Source of the DNA: Salinisphaera orenii subsp. orenii MK-B5
GTDB lineage: Bacteria; Pseudomonadota; Gammaproteobacteria; Nevskiales; Salinisphaeraceae
NCBI RefSeq assembly: GCF_003788635.1
Contig: NZ_AYKH01000007.1
Location: 1-64,000, forward strand
DNA length: 64,000 bases
Reading direction: 5' to 3'
Shown: in pieces, positions 1 to 9,679 of the stretch
Position numbering within the stretch: the first letter of the stretch is position 1
How the letters are laid out: every line of letters begins with the position of its first letter
Program-made: the position numbers and the translations under genes
The notes under the pieces: generated by a model
What the model was told of the DNA's origin: nothing
What the model saw: only the letters and a program-made list of their open reading frames with translations
Database searches by the model: none

Positions 1-220
1 CTAGCGGCGCGCGACCGGTGCAGGCCAACGCCTGTCGTGACAGCCGGGGCGATTCGGTATCCTTGCGCCTTCGGTTCGGCGTCGGCCGACCGTGGCCAGC
101 GGCACCGGCCGGCCTGTATGTCGGCGCGAGCCGCGTACCGCCGGCCCCGCCCGAGCCGACGACCGCAAGCCGTCACATCGCGCCACGCGCCTCATTCCTC
201 CCCAGAACGCCGCGAACACC

Positions 221-1798
<1,578 letters not shown>

Positions 1799-1807
1799 TA
1801 CGATCGT

Positions 1808-1825
1808 AGTTGTCAATTGACAACT
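1808..1825. promoter_or_regulatory. 18-bp perfect palindrome after guaA
   Basis: AGTTGTCAATTGACAACT is a perfect palindrome without a loop, lying 10 bases past the guaA stop. With no spacer it cannot fold into a usual terminator hairpin, though two Ts follow it. Its size and AT-rich centre suit a dimeric repressor operator (for example MarR-type) or a recombination site. No regulator is assigned. Confidence 0.45.
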
Positions 1826-1983
1826 TTGGTTGTGGGGCCGATATTTGGCCCGCGGTATGGCGTGAGACTTCAAGCATCCGCATAAAGCGATAGAGCAGGC
1901 TGTCGCGAACGCAGAAGCGCGGCTAGCGCATCGAGAAAAGTCGCGGCCATGCTTGGGGTCGGCTGTTCTGCCCGCATAACGAT

Positions 1984-2004
1984 GCCGATTGCCGATTGCC
2001 GATT
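1984..2004. repeat. Tandem repeat, three copies of GCCGATT
   Basis: The 7-base unit GCCGATT occurs three times head to tail, followed by a partial GCCG. It lies in the non-coding stretch between guaA and the helix-turn-helix gene. Such short repeats can vary in number by slippage; no function is apparent. Confidence 0.7.
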
Positions 2005-2142
2005 GCCGCTGCGGCGAGTTCTGTATCGCGAGTGTCTGGAGCACGCCGAGAAATCCCGAAGCACATGCGCGCCAGATACGTCGTGTCGTCGATAAATGCA
2101 CGGGCGGAGCGGGCGAGTCCGACTCACTAAGTGGAGGCGGCC

Positions 2143-2664
2143 ATGGAATACATCTTCACGCTCAAATATCGTCTGCACGATCACGCCAGTGATCACGAGG
2201 CGCTTATCGACCGGCTGTTCGAGGCCGGTTGCGACGATGCCTTGCCGGGCATCGGCCAATCCGGACGGCTGGCATTGGAATTCGCGCGCGAGGCCGACAG
2301 TGCGACCGACGCGCTCGAAAGCGCCATCGCCGACGTGCGCAAAGCGGTCGATAACGCCCAACTGGTCGAAGCGTTGCCCGACTATGCGGGCCTGACCGAT
2401 ATCGCCGAGCATGTCGGCATGTCCCGCCAGAACCTACGCAAGATTGCCACCAAGAACGGCTCGACGTTCCCGGCCGCGATCCACGAAGGCAACCCATCGC
2501 TTTGGCATTTGTCGGATGCATTGTCGTGGTTTGTCGAGCATGGCTACGCCGTGGACGCCGCCACGCTCGAAATCAGCGCCGCGGCGCGTGAACTTAATAC
2601 CGTGATTCAGGCGCGTCGCCTGTCGGTCGACCGCTCGCGTAAGCTGGAAGCCTTGATGGCGTAA
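2143..2664 (+). CDS. Helix-turn-helix DNA-binding protein
   Basis: A 173-residue protein of a type usually annotated only as DNA-binding protein. The N-terminal half (about 1-85) is an alpha/beta region containing an AGCDDAL segment. The centre (about 88-115) reads like an AlpA or excisionase-type helix-turn-helix, with GLTDIAEHVGMSRQNLRK. The segment after it (SFPAxxHEGxxSLWHL-like) matches how such proteins continue into a winged part. ATG at 2143 is chosen over an upstream GTG at 2131 because GGAGG lies 5 bases before it. It is the first gene after guaA and less GC-rich than guaA, which suits an acquired regulator. The target is unknown. Confidence 0.75.
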   Translation: MEYIFTLKYRLHDHASDHEALIDRLFEAGCDDALPGIGQSGRLALEFAREADSATDALESAIADVRKAVDNAQLVEALPDYAGLTDIAEHVGMSRQNLRKIATKNGSTFPAAIHEGNPSLWHLSDALSWFVEHGYAVDAATLEISAAARELNTVIQARRLSVDRSRKLEALMA

Positions 2665-2848
2665 GTGTTGCGGAAGCAAAAGTCTTGCGCAGTGGTGCGC
2701 TTGATTTGTGATGCAAACAGCTAGGCTGGGCGTTGTTACTTTGATGCAGCATTGCTGTGTCCGGTGCCTGTATGCTGACCACGTCTTTAGGGCTTTCCGA
2801 AGAATTCGGAGTCTTGAACCGCCCAGCCGCAGAAAAGCAAGCAAAATC

Positions 2849-3043
2849 ATGCTGAAATCCGCTCAAAAAACCGTTATGGCTGCAGAGCAGAAAATCGCGT
2901 TGCTGGCCGATGCCGAGGCCGCGTACGAGCACATGTGCCAAAGCGGAGAAGGCTACGAGGCCTCGGATGTCCACCGCTATATCCACGCGCGTGTGCGTGG
3001 CGAATCAGCCGAGCGGCCGCAGCCGAAACGCTGGCGTGAATGA
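2849..3043 (+). CDS. Small protein, possible orphan antitoxin
   Basis: A 64-residue hydrophilic, mostly helical protein ending in a basic, proline-containing tail (RPQPKRWRE). Size, charge and position among accessory genes suit an antitoxin or stability determinant, but I do not recognise the family with certainty. A second in-frame ATG at 2876 would give 55 residues. No toxin-sized partner sits next to it: 145 bases follow before another antitoxin-like gene. The upstream in-frame extension (2708-2848) contains runs of Cys and Arg and looks non-coding. Confidence 0.5.
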   Translation: MLKSAQKTVMAAEQKIALLADAEAAYEHMCQSGEGYEASDVHRYIHARVRGESAERPQPKRWRE

Positions 3044-3188
3044 TCCGTGCCCCCGGGCTTTGCCGATCTGAAGCGTATGCCCGAATTGCCGCTTCGGACC
3101 GCGGTTGCCCGTCCGCTTAATAGAGGAGCGTTCGCTCAGAATGCTAAATACCGTACAGTTCATTTGAATAAGACGTATCGGAATTGCG

Positions 3189-3434
3189 ATGGCTGTAGAA
3201 ACATCAAAGCTTACCATTCGCTTGCCGGTTGAGGACGTGGTCTTCGTCAAACGTTATGCGAAAGCCAATGGACTGAGCGTGACCGAAGTCATCGACCGCT
3301 ATCTTCGGCGTATTCGTTTGCTGGATAGCAAAGCCCCACCGGCTGCCTTGGATGAAATCACGGGCCTGCTATCGGCAGATATGGATGCCGATGCAGAGAT
3401 GCGCGAGCGTCGATCAATCAAGTACGACAAGTGA
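3189..3434 (+). CDS. Ribbon-helix-helix antitoxin-like protein
   Basis: An 81-residue protein. Residues 6-45 (SKLTIRLPVEDVVFVKRYAK...GLSVTEVIDRYL) have the beta-strand/helix/helix pattern of ribbon-helix-helix DNA-binding proteins. The C-terminal part (residues about 52-81, with ALDEITGLLSAD and a final IKYDK) is typical of VapB-like antitoxins paired with PIN-domain toxins. Known family members repress their own operon and mask the toxin. Here no PIN gene follows: the next 108 bases are non-coding and then the opposite-strand SIR2 gene ends. It is therefore an orphan, or its toxin is lost or encoded elsewhere. Confidence 0.75.
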   Translation: MAVETSKLTIRLPVEDVVFVKRYAKANGLSVTEVIDRYLRRIRLLDSKAPPAALDEITGLLSADMDADAEMRERRSIKYDK

Positions 3435-3447
3435 TCCTGGGAACCGC

Positions 3448-3461
3448 GTCTGACCCCTTTT
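3448..3461 (-). repeat. Left GTCTGACCCC flank motif of the SIR2 gene
   Basis: GTCTGACCCCTTTT lies between the antitoxin-like gene and the SIR2 gene. Its reverse complement recurs with one G missing (AAAAGGGTCAGAC) at 7275, beyond the other end of the SIR2 gene. The pair therefore forms a 13-of-14 inverted repeat around about 3.8 kb. Confidence 0.6.
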
Positions 3462-3542
3462 CTTTACGCATTAAAGAGCGGGTTGATTTAACTGCCATTG
3501 GAAGCGGGCTAGCTTAATCTAAGCCCACATGAACAGAGTCCA

Positions 3543-6500
3543 TTAGTCATTTGTTAGTTCATGCGCGGCGTTGCGCACTTCAGGAAGAGGGTCGAAGGCT
3601 GCAATGTCGAGCCAGGCTTGTGTTGGCTGTCTACCTTCTTCTTTTCTTTCGATCACGGTTGCGAGGCGAACACATTCGGCGCGGATTAATGGTATCGAAA
3701 CGGCTCGATCTGGCTCGATCTCCGTATCTCCGTCGGGCGGGCCGTATTCCGTCGCCGCACGTAACTCTTCGAGGACTTCGGTAATTTGATCGAGCTGCGC
3801 GCCACCGCAGTAGTCCGCCTCAATCAAGCGACGAGAGAAATAGATTAGGTGTGTCAGCACGCTTATACGACCGCGCTCCAACGCCCGCAACGCGTGATCG
3901 CGCAACGCGTCGGGTAGCGGCGACACAATATCCTGTTCGGCCAGTCGAAGCCAGCGATCAAGCGCACCGACAGCAGCATGCGAAATACGGCGGTCGTGAA
4001 CTGAAAGCGATCCATAGAAAACGAATTCGATCCGGCGGTCGATGCTTTGGCTCAGCCCGTAGAACATGGGTAGCGCAGCAAGGCTTTCGGACAGTTTCGT
4101 TTCTTCTAGGAAGGTCAATGTAGCTTCGGCCCGATCAATTGTACGATCACATTTCGCGAGTGCGGGTGCGGCTACGATGCCGAGTACAGAGGCCATTGCC
4201 CGTTCTTCTCGCTCTCGTTCTGGCCCAATGAATGCGTTGCTGACTGGGTCAGGATCTGGTTCCTTCGGGCGCCAAGCTATGACGTTAGAAAACAAGCGGG
4301 CCGCATCCGCTTCGCTAGGCTGTAAATACGGCGTTCTCCCCGAAGCCGCCGCCACTAAAGCCATTGGCTCTGGTGCTTCGCCCTGCGCGAATAGGTGTGA
4401 ATAAACGCGGGCGCGCGCGTTTATTTCTGGCGGTTCTGGTGTTATTAAAAAGGCGTGCGGGAAAAGTTCTAAAGCCATGGGCAGCGCGTTGTCGTCTGGC
4501 GAGACATTCTTCCAGAGTGCGTTTGCAAACGACTTGGTTTGGTAGTTAGTCAACTGGCCTTTTTCGTGCAGGTAAAGCAGGCGAATGGCAGCTTCGGGCC
4601 TCGAAGCAGTCTCACTGGTCAACTGCTCAAGAAAATCGGCAACCCGACTGTCAAAGGCGGCTTCGTTCACGCTTCTGAGAACAAAGCGATAACTATCCGC
4701 TGCAGGATCGTACCAATCTCTGGGTGTGCCAAGTATTTCGCGCTCTGCGGCGACGGGAAAGCGGAGAAGTTCAGGTGAAAGCTCACCACGCTTGTCATAA
4801 GGTACGGCGTCAAAGGAGCGCTTTAACAGATGGCCGATCGGCTCGTTCAGCCACCAGTGATTCATCGAATCGTCGCGTGCTAGGTCTACCGCTAAGCGCG
4901 CGTGCTCTTTAGCGCTCGCTGCGTCATCTCGCGCCGTAAGCCGGGATAGGGCTTCGATGTAAAGACGTAGAGTGTTAACATCATTACCTAGGTCTGCTCT
5001 CCTACGAACACGGTCACGCCAGAAAGCGATCGCTTTTTTGATCCTGGCTCGGAGGGAGGTGACTACGTCTAAACTTAGGCGGGCTACTGGAATGCGACCG
5101 AGGTGGATATCGATCGGTTCTTTGGAGTAACCCGGTTTTGTCGAAAGAAAGGCGCTATACCAAGCTGCAGTCGGCTCGAACTCCAGGCGAAGTGCGTCGG
5201 CTAGGCGGGTGCCAAGTAGATTGACGTATGGTGATCGAATCGGAAGACCGGCTCGCTCGGCGAGATAACGCAACTCGCTAAGCGGTGTGATATCCGTGGA
5301 GTTACCAATAGTTATCTTATGCCGGTTGTCGCGGTAGGTGCCGGCTTCAAAGCCAGGCTCTATCTGCTTTGCCTCTAAATTCTTGCGAAGTTCGTTACTG
5401 ATTTTCGTGTCCAAAGAACGCAACTCGTCCCAAGGGTCGTAGTTTCGCAATTGTAGCCGGTCGACACCGTCCAGTTCGGCGAGTAAAACATCGTCATCCT
5501 GCCAAACCAGAGCGCGCGCCAACATCGTCGCCCAAGCTAGGCGAGAGCGGAGCGCCACACTGTCCGGATCACGTAGAACTCGACTCCGCAACGCTCGGCC
5601 GGCCGTACCGACCGCACGAGCAGCTTCATCAGATCTACCGATCCAATATAGCAGCGCCGCTCGGCGCAGGGCCCAAACAGGATCGTCGCCATCGATTTTA
5701 CTTGCGTTCTCCGCTACGAATGTGAAGTTGAGTTGGTCACGCGCGAACAGACATCGTTCATGGGCAACTAGCGCGGGCAAATCGTTGGGCGCCGCGACTG
5801 CTTCCAGGCGCGTAGCGCTGTCCATGAATGCTTTTTCGTCATCGGCTGCACGTTTAGAACTTAGCAGCACCCGAGCTAGTGAGCGCACCAATGCCGGTTC
5901 GGTTTCGGCTAACGACTCAGCCGTAGCAATGCCATCTAAACGATAAATGAGGTATTGCGGTAGTGGCTGTCCTCCTTGATCGTATCGCCAGGCTAGTTCC
6001 AAAAGCGCGTCCCGGCGGTCTTTCTCGGACAAAGTATCGAGAGCGAGCTGGAGATTGTCGACGTTGCTGGTGCCCTGCCTGATCCAAAGGCGTTTTTCTC
6101 TGGGACAAATGACCCATCCCGGGTAGGCTCGACGATCTTGGCGCCAAATCTCGAGCGCTTCCCGAAGCGCTTCGACGACTTTTTCGTGGTCTTTAAAGTC
6201 ACGGGACCAATTCTCGTGATCGTTTTTATTAATAGTTGGATAATTCAGCTGCGACGCTGCCGTCCAATCGTTAGGCTCCTGAGGTCTGGCGGCTTTTAAA
6301 TGTTCCAGAAATAATGATATTGCGACCGCATGACGCCGGTCGGTTCGCTCATGTGTCACCGCTGAAGCCATATCAATAGGGGCAATCCCCCGCGCCTCTA
6401 GAAGGCGTCGTTTTATGGGCGGCAGGTCAAGAGCACCCACAAGGTAAATGCGCCGAGCCCGTCCAGCTAGCCGGTCACGTACCCAACCCGCCCACTGCAG

Positions 6501-7178
6501 AAAGTTCGGATCGTCGCCTGAGAATCCGAGTAGGCAAAGCTCATTCTCGATGAACACTTGCCTGGCGGTGTTGACGAAGGCCGCTTGGCGCTGCGGGTAA
6601 GCGCGGTAGTCCTCCTCTGAGATTACAACGTCGGCGCCATCCTGTAGAGAGCCGTGCAACTTAACTATGCGCGGCCCTCTTGCATGGGCAAGGTCGCTCT
6701 CTTTGAGAACGTGATCGTAGCCCCGCCGCGAGTCTTTCGATGCACGTTCCAGCAGCGTGTCATAGTTCGTAGTTAGTACATCAGTCCAAGGGAGAGCGAG
6801 GAGTTCGTGATGGATCGTGCCGGGCTCGAAGGCTTCGTCGCGGATGCGGCGACGGAGGAAATCTGTCAACGCGGCGTCGCCGAGGCCAGCGCGGAACTCT
6901 TCGGCCACGCGCAACGGGTCGTTTGGCGCGTTCGAGGCATGCGCACCGTAGAGTTCTTGCGCCATGTCAACTGCCAAGTGGGACCACAACGGCGGAGGTG
7001 ACGCGTCGTCTGCGAGAAGTTGTGCCCCGCTTCGACTCACGCCCGCGCCTACAAGAACAGCTGCACCGTGCAATGCTCCACGTGACCACAGTGCCCGAGT
7101 GAGTTGTTCCAAAGCGGCCCTATCCGGCAGATCAATCAAGTGGTCTGCGTGAAGGCCGGGCGCGTTCTGATTGGTCAT
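3543..7178 (-). CDS. Large SIR2-domain protein, putative anti-phage defence effector
   Basis: A 1211-residue protein. Its first ~280 residues form a SIR2-like NAD-binding domain: GAGVS at 44-48, TTNYD with Asn138, KLHGS with His175, and LGFSGDDPN at 217-225. Asn and His are the catalytic pair in defence sirtuins that destroy NAD. The remaining ~900 residues are helical with no recognised motif, which resembles the layout of DSR1/DSR2, single-gene systems that deplete NAD on phage infection. Those parallels are established knowledge; activity here is inference. The ATG at 7178 has only a weak ribosome site. Codon use is clearly less GC-rich than flanking genes, pointing to transfer. It stands alone, with orphan antitoxin-like genes downstream and inverted GTCTGACCC motifs on both sides. 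Confidence 0.85.
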   Translation of the reverse strand: MTNQNAPGLHADHLIDLPDRAALEQLTRALWSRGALHGAAVLVGAGVSRSGAQLLADDASPPPLWSHLAVDMAQELYGAHASNAPNDPLRVAEEFRAGLGDAALTDFLRRRIRDEAFEPGTIHHELLALPWTDVLTTNYDTLLERASKDSRRGYDHVLKESDLAHARGPRIVKLHGSLQDGADVVISEEDYRAYPQRQAAFVNTARQVFIENELCLLGFSGDDPNFLQWAGWVRDRLAGRARRIYLVGALDLPPIKRRLLEARGIAPIDMASAVTHERTDRRHAVAISLFLEHLKAARPQEPNDWTAASQLNYPTINKNDHENWSRDFKDHEKVVEALREALEIWRQDRRAYPGWVICPREKRLWIRQGTSNVDNLQLALDTLSEKDRRDALLELAWRYDQGGQPLPQYLIYRLDGIATAESLAETEPALVRSLARVLLSSKRAADDEKAFMDSATRLEAVAAPNDLPALVAHERCLFARDQLNFTFVAENASKIDGDDPVWALRRAALLYWIGRSDEAARAVGTAGRALRSRVLRDPDSVALRSRLAWATMLARALVWQDDDVLLAELDGVDRLQLRNYDPWDELRSLDTKISNELRKNLEAKQIEPGFEAGTYRDNRHKITIGNSTDITPLSELRYLAERAGLPIRSPYVNLLGTRLADALRLEFEPTAAWYSAFLSTKPGYSKEPIDIHLGRIPVARLSLDVVTSLRARIKKAIAFWRDRVRRRADLGNDVNTLRLYIEALSRLTARDDAASAKEHARLAVDLARDDSMNHWWLNEPIGHLLKRSFDAVPYDKRGELSPELLRFPVAAEREILGTPRDWYDPAADSYRFVLRSVNEAAFDSRVADFLEQLTSETASRPEAAIRLLYLHEKGQLTNYQTKSFANALWKNVSPDDNALPMALELFPHAFLITPEPPEINARARVYSHLFAQGEAPEPMALVAAASGRTPYLQPSEADAARLFSNVIAWRPKEPDPDPVSNAFIGPEREREERAMASVLGIVAAPALAKCDRTIDRAEATLTFLEETKLSESLAALPMFYGLSQSIDRRIEFVFYGSLSVHDRRISHAAVGALDRWLRLAEQDIVSPLPDALRDHALRALERGRISVLTHLIYFSRRLIEADYCGGAQLDQITEVLEELRAATEYGPPDGDTEIEPDRAVSIPLIRAECVRLATVIERKEEGRQPTQAWLDIAAFDPLPEVRNAAHELTND

Positions 7179-7274
7179 AGCAGCGCGAGTACTTAGGTTA
7201 AGGCTTCCATTTTGGGCACGATTCCCTAATGAATCTCAAACTTGATTAGGCCCGAAATTTCGCCGGGTCAAGGC

Positions 7275-7290
7275 AAAAGGGTCAGACCCA
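7275..7290 (+). repeat. Right GGGTCAGACCC flank motif of the SIR2 gene
   Basis: AAAAGGGTCAGACCCA lies 97 bases upstream of the SIR2 start codon. GGGTCAGACCC is itself an imperfect palindrome. It mirrors the motif at 3448 in the opposite orientation. Similar GGGTCAGACCC palindromes occur next to REP-type repeats in other proteobacteria; whether this is one is inference. Confidence 0.6.
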
Positions 7291-7382
7291 TTCCCCTGGT
7301 CGCCAGAAGCAGCGATCGTTGCCCGCGTCGAAGCCGCGCATGCGGTCTTGGCAGCGGCAAACCCAACGGACAGCGAAGGGTT

Positions 7383-8132
7383 TCAGCTTCGCAGGCGCGC
7401 CAAGCTCACCGAAGGCGGCGCGCCGAACGTGCGGCGAAAATCGTGGTTGAAGTGGGGCTGGTCTGAAAAACCCGCGGTGTAAGCGGCCGCGGTAAAATTG
7501 GAACCCGACACGATCCGGTCGATCGCAACCCGCATCCGCGCCCAGGCCCGATAGCGGCGAAAGGGCACACCGACCTGTCGGCTGAAAAGATGCTGAAAAC
7601 GGGAACCGGATAGGCCCGCCTCTGCTGCGAGCCGGGCCAGGCCGATCGGCTGACCCTCGTCGGACACCAGCGCCGATACGCTGGCGGCAATCCGTGGATC
7701 CATGCGCGCGCCCGCACGGGGTCTGGCGAAACGCAGCACGTCGTCCAGCAGCAGCCCCGCCGAAGCCATGGGAATACGGCCTTCCCAGAGTTCGCGGACT
7801 ATCGCGTATTCGCCGGCGCTGCTGGTCAATACACCGTCGACTTCACTGGCGTGTCGCATCAATGGGAACAACGCCTGAACGCCCGCGACCGACGGCTCGA
7901 TATACACGCCCGCGATCGGGTTGCCGTGCACACGTAGCTCGTGCACTACGCCCGCCGGTATCACCGCCGTACGGCAGGACTGCCATATACCGCCCTCGAC
8001 GCGCAGCTCGAAACGGTCGTGGATACCGGCCAGAAAAATCGGCGCGCCGTGCTGGTGGATGCGGTTGTGCCATAGCGGCGCGATAAAGAGCATCCGCCCC
8101 GCATCCAGATACCACAGCGCCGTGGCCGTCAT
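7383..8132 (-). CDS. AraC-family transcriptional regulator
   Basis: A 249-residue regulator. The N-terminal ~130 residues look like an AraC-type cupin sensing domain (HNRIHQHGAPIFLAG, then IPAGVVHELRVHG). The C-terminal ~100 residues carry the double helix-turn-helix, with LARLAAEAGLSGSRFQHLFSRQVG as the first and AAAYTAGFSDQPHFNHDFRRTFG as the second. The last is a near-canonical AraC signature. It is transcribed away from the metallo-hydrolase gene starting 182 bases beyond its start codon, so that gene is its likely target. High GC marks the return to core-like sequence. Confidence 0.92.
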   Translation of the reverse strand: MTATALWYLDAGRMLFIAPLWHNRIHQHGAPIFLAGIHDRFELRVEGGIWQSCRTAVIPAGVVHELRVHGNPIAGVYIEPSVAGVQALFPLMRHASEVDGVLTSSAGEYAIVRELWEGRIPMASAGLLLDDVLRFARPRAGARMDPRIAASVSALVSDEGQPIGLARLAAEAGLSGSRFQHLFSRQVGVPFRRYRAWARMRVAIDRIVSGSNFTAAAYTAGFSDQPHFNHDFRRTFGAPPSVSLARLRS

Positions 8133-8314
8133 GTGTCAGCCGTCAGCACGTTCGTACAAGCCACCGGATATGTTCATCCGCCAATCTCCCACCCATGCGG
8201 TCGTGCCAGGCGATGCGCGTCATCGGCGATCCGGCCCACAGAGGCCGGGCGGCCGAGCCACTGACGAAGATAGCAGCTGCCGCGAATCTTGCCTTTTCGC
8301 AACGGAGATAGCCG

Positions 8315-9364
8315 ATGTTCAACCAAAGCACGGATCCCACGCGCCGACGTATCCTGGGCGCGGGCGCCGCCTTTCTCGCGTTGCCGTCGATCGCTCGGCA
8401 GGGCGTACGCCCCGCTTACGCGGTGGCCCCATCGCTCGGCTCGACAAGACCTACCCATTACCGATTTCAACTCGGTGATTTCGAGGTGACCACACTCCTC
8501 GATGCGGGCGCGATGCTCGACGGCCCCTGGCCCGTGGTGGGCGAGGATCAGCCGCCCGAAACGGTACGGCAGCTGATGCACGACAACTTGTTGCCCGAGA
8601 CGCGGTTCCGACCCGGCTTCACGCCAGCGCTGGTGAACACCGGCAAGGAATTGATCCTGTTCGACACCGGCAATGGCGCCCACGGTTTCGTGCCGCCCCC
8701 CGATGGCGGCTGGCTGGCAGGCATGCTCGGCCCCGCCGGTTACCGCCCGGAGCAGATCGATGTCGTGGTGCTCACACATGGTCATATCGATCATATCGGC
8801 GGCATGCTTCACGACGGCCGGGCCGTATTCCCGAACGCGCGCTATGTGATGGGCGCCAAGGAGTTCGCGTTCTGGGCCGCGACCGAGGACCGGCTGCGTG
8901 CGCCCGAGGGTGATATCGAGCACATGTCCGGGCGCCTGTTCGCCAGCCATGTGGTGCCCTTCGCCGAGCGGATGCGCCTGATCGAGCCCGGCGGCGAAGT
9001 CGCCTCCGGTATCCATGCCATCGAAGCCTATGGCCACACGCCGGGGCATCTGGCGTTCCATATCGAAAGCCGAGGCCAGCGACTCGTGCTCTGGGGCGAC
9101 TGTGCCCATCACGAGGTGGCCTCATTGGCCCGGCCCGGCTGGCACGCACTATTCGACCGCGACAAGGCTCAAGGCGCGCGTACTCGCGAGCGTATCTATG
9201 CCATGGCGGCCCGGGAACGCATACCGGTCATCGGCTATCACACCTCGTTTCCATCCGTGGGTTTCGTAGACGCGCAGCCCGGCGGCTACCGCTGGATACC
9301 GGTCACCTACCAGCTCGACGTAGCGTCGACCGGCGCCAAAGCAGACGCCGATCGGCCCGCGTGA
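8315..9364 (+). CDS. Tat-exported metallo-beta-lactamase-fold hydrolase
   Basis: A 349-residue zinc hydrolase. The N-terminus has a twin-arginine signal (TRRRILGAGAAFLALP, residues 9-24), so the folded enzyme is probably exported to the periplasm. The zinc motif HGHIDH is at 155-160, and further metal ligands are likely in YGHTPGHL and WGDCAHH. Overall it resembles lactonase-like members such as the quorum-quenching AttM/AiiA group and other Tat-secreted MBL proteins; the substrate is not readable from sequence. GGAG ends 8 bases before ATG 8315. The divergent AraC gene probably controls it. Confidence 0.88.
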   Translation: MFNQSTDPTRRRILGAGAAFLALPSIARQGVRPAYAVAPSLGSTRPTHYRFQLGDFEVTTLLDAGAMLDGPWPVVGEDQPPETVRQLMHDNLLPETRFRPGFTPALVNTGKELILFDTGNGAHGFVPPPDGGWLAGMLGPAGYRPEQIDVVVLTHGHIDHIGGMLHDGRAVFPNARYVMGAKEFAFWAATEDRLRAPEGDIEHMSGRLFASHVVPFAERMRLIEPGGEVASGIHAIEAYGHTPGHLAFHIESRGQRLVLWGDCAHHEVASLARPGWHALFDRDKAQGARTRERIYAMAARERIPVIGYHTSFPSVGFVDAQPGGYRWIPVTYQLDVASTGAKADADRPA

Positions 9365-9679
9365 GCCCGGCCTTGGAAAACCCGGCGTCTATTTGACGCG
9401 TGATGCATCTGCGCATGAGGACAAAGTCTTGCAGAGTGCTTCAACAGCGGTGCATTGGACGTCTAACTCTATCGGGGAGGCCTCTTTTCCCGGACGCCAA
9501 TAAGAAGGACGAGTCACGGATCGTGTCGTCGATGTGGCGCGATTATCCGCCTGCGATAACCGCGACGCGTGACCCGGCGCGTCGCCGCCTGTGATAGCCC
9601 GCCGTGGCATGCGATAGGGCCGCGCGATTAAACTGTCGCGGGCTTCGCACCCGCCATGCATCCCACCGGCTCGATTGCT
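9365..9679. other. Intergenic stretch with a hairpin, no gene seen
   Basis: No supported reading frame lies between the hydrolase and the TRIC-type gene. It contains a perfect 8-bp stem, GCGACGCG (9562-9569) with CGCGTCGC (9578-9585) and an 8-base loop. No U-run follows, so it is a weak terminator candidate at best. The rest is featureless. Confidence 0.5.

Larger units (their letters stand above)
1799..2142. other. Intergenic stretch after guaA, no gene seen
   Basis: This 344-base stretch has no convincing reading frame. It holds an 18-base palindrome just after the guaA stop and a short tandem repeat, both listed separately. Its base composition is less GC-rich than guaA, and it opens the accessory patch. 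I found no second copy of the guaA 3' end (an attR) here or further down to about 9 kb. Confidence 0.6.

Noticed and set aside
3506-3526. Terminator for the SIR2 gene (GGGCT...AGCCC)
   Set aside because: Only five pairs with mismatches following and no U-run in the right direction; too weak to list.
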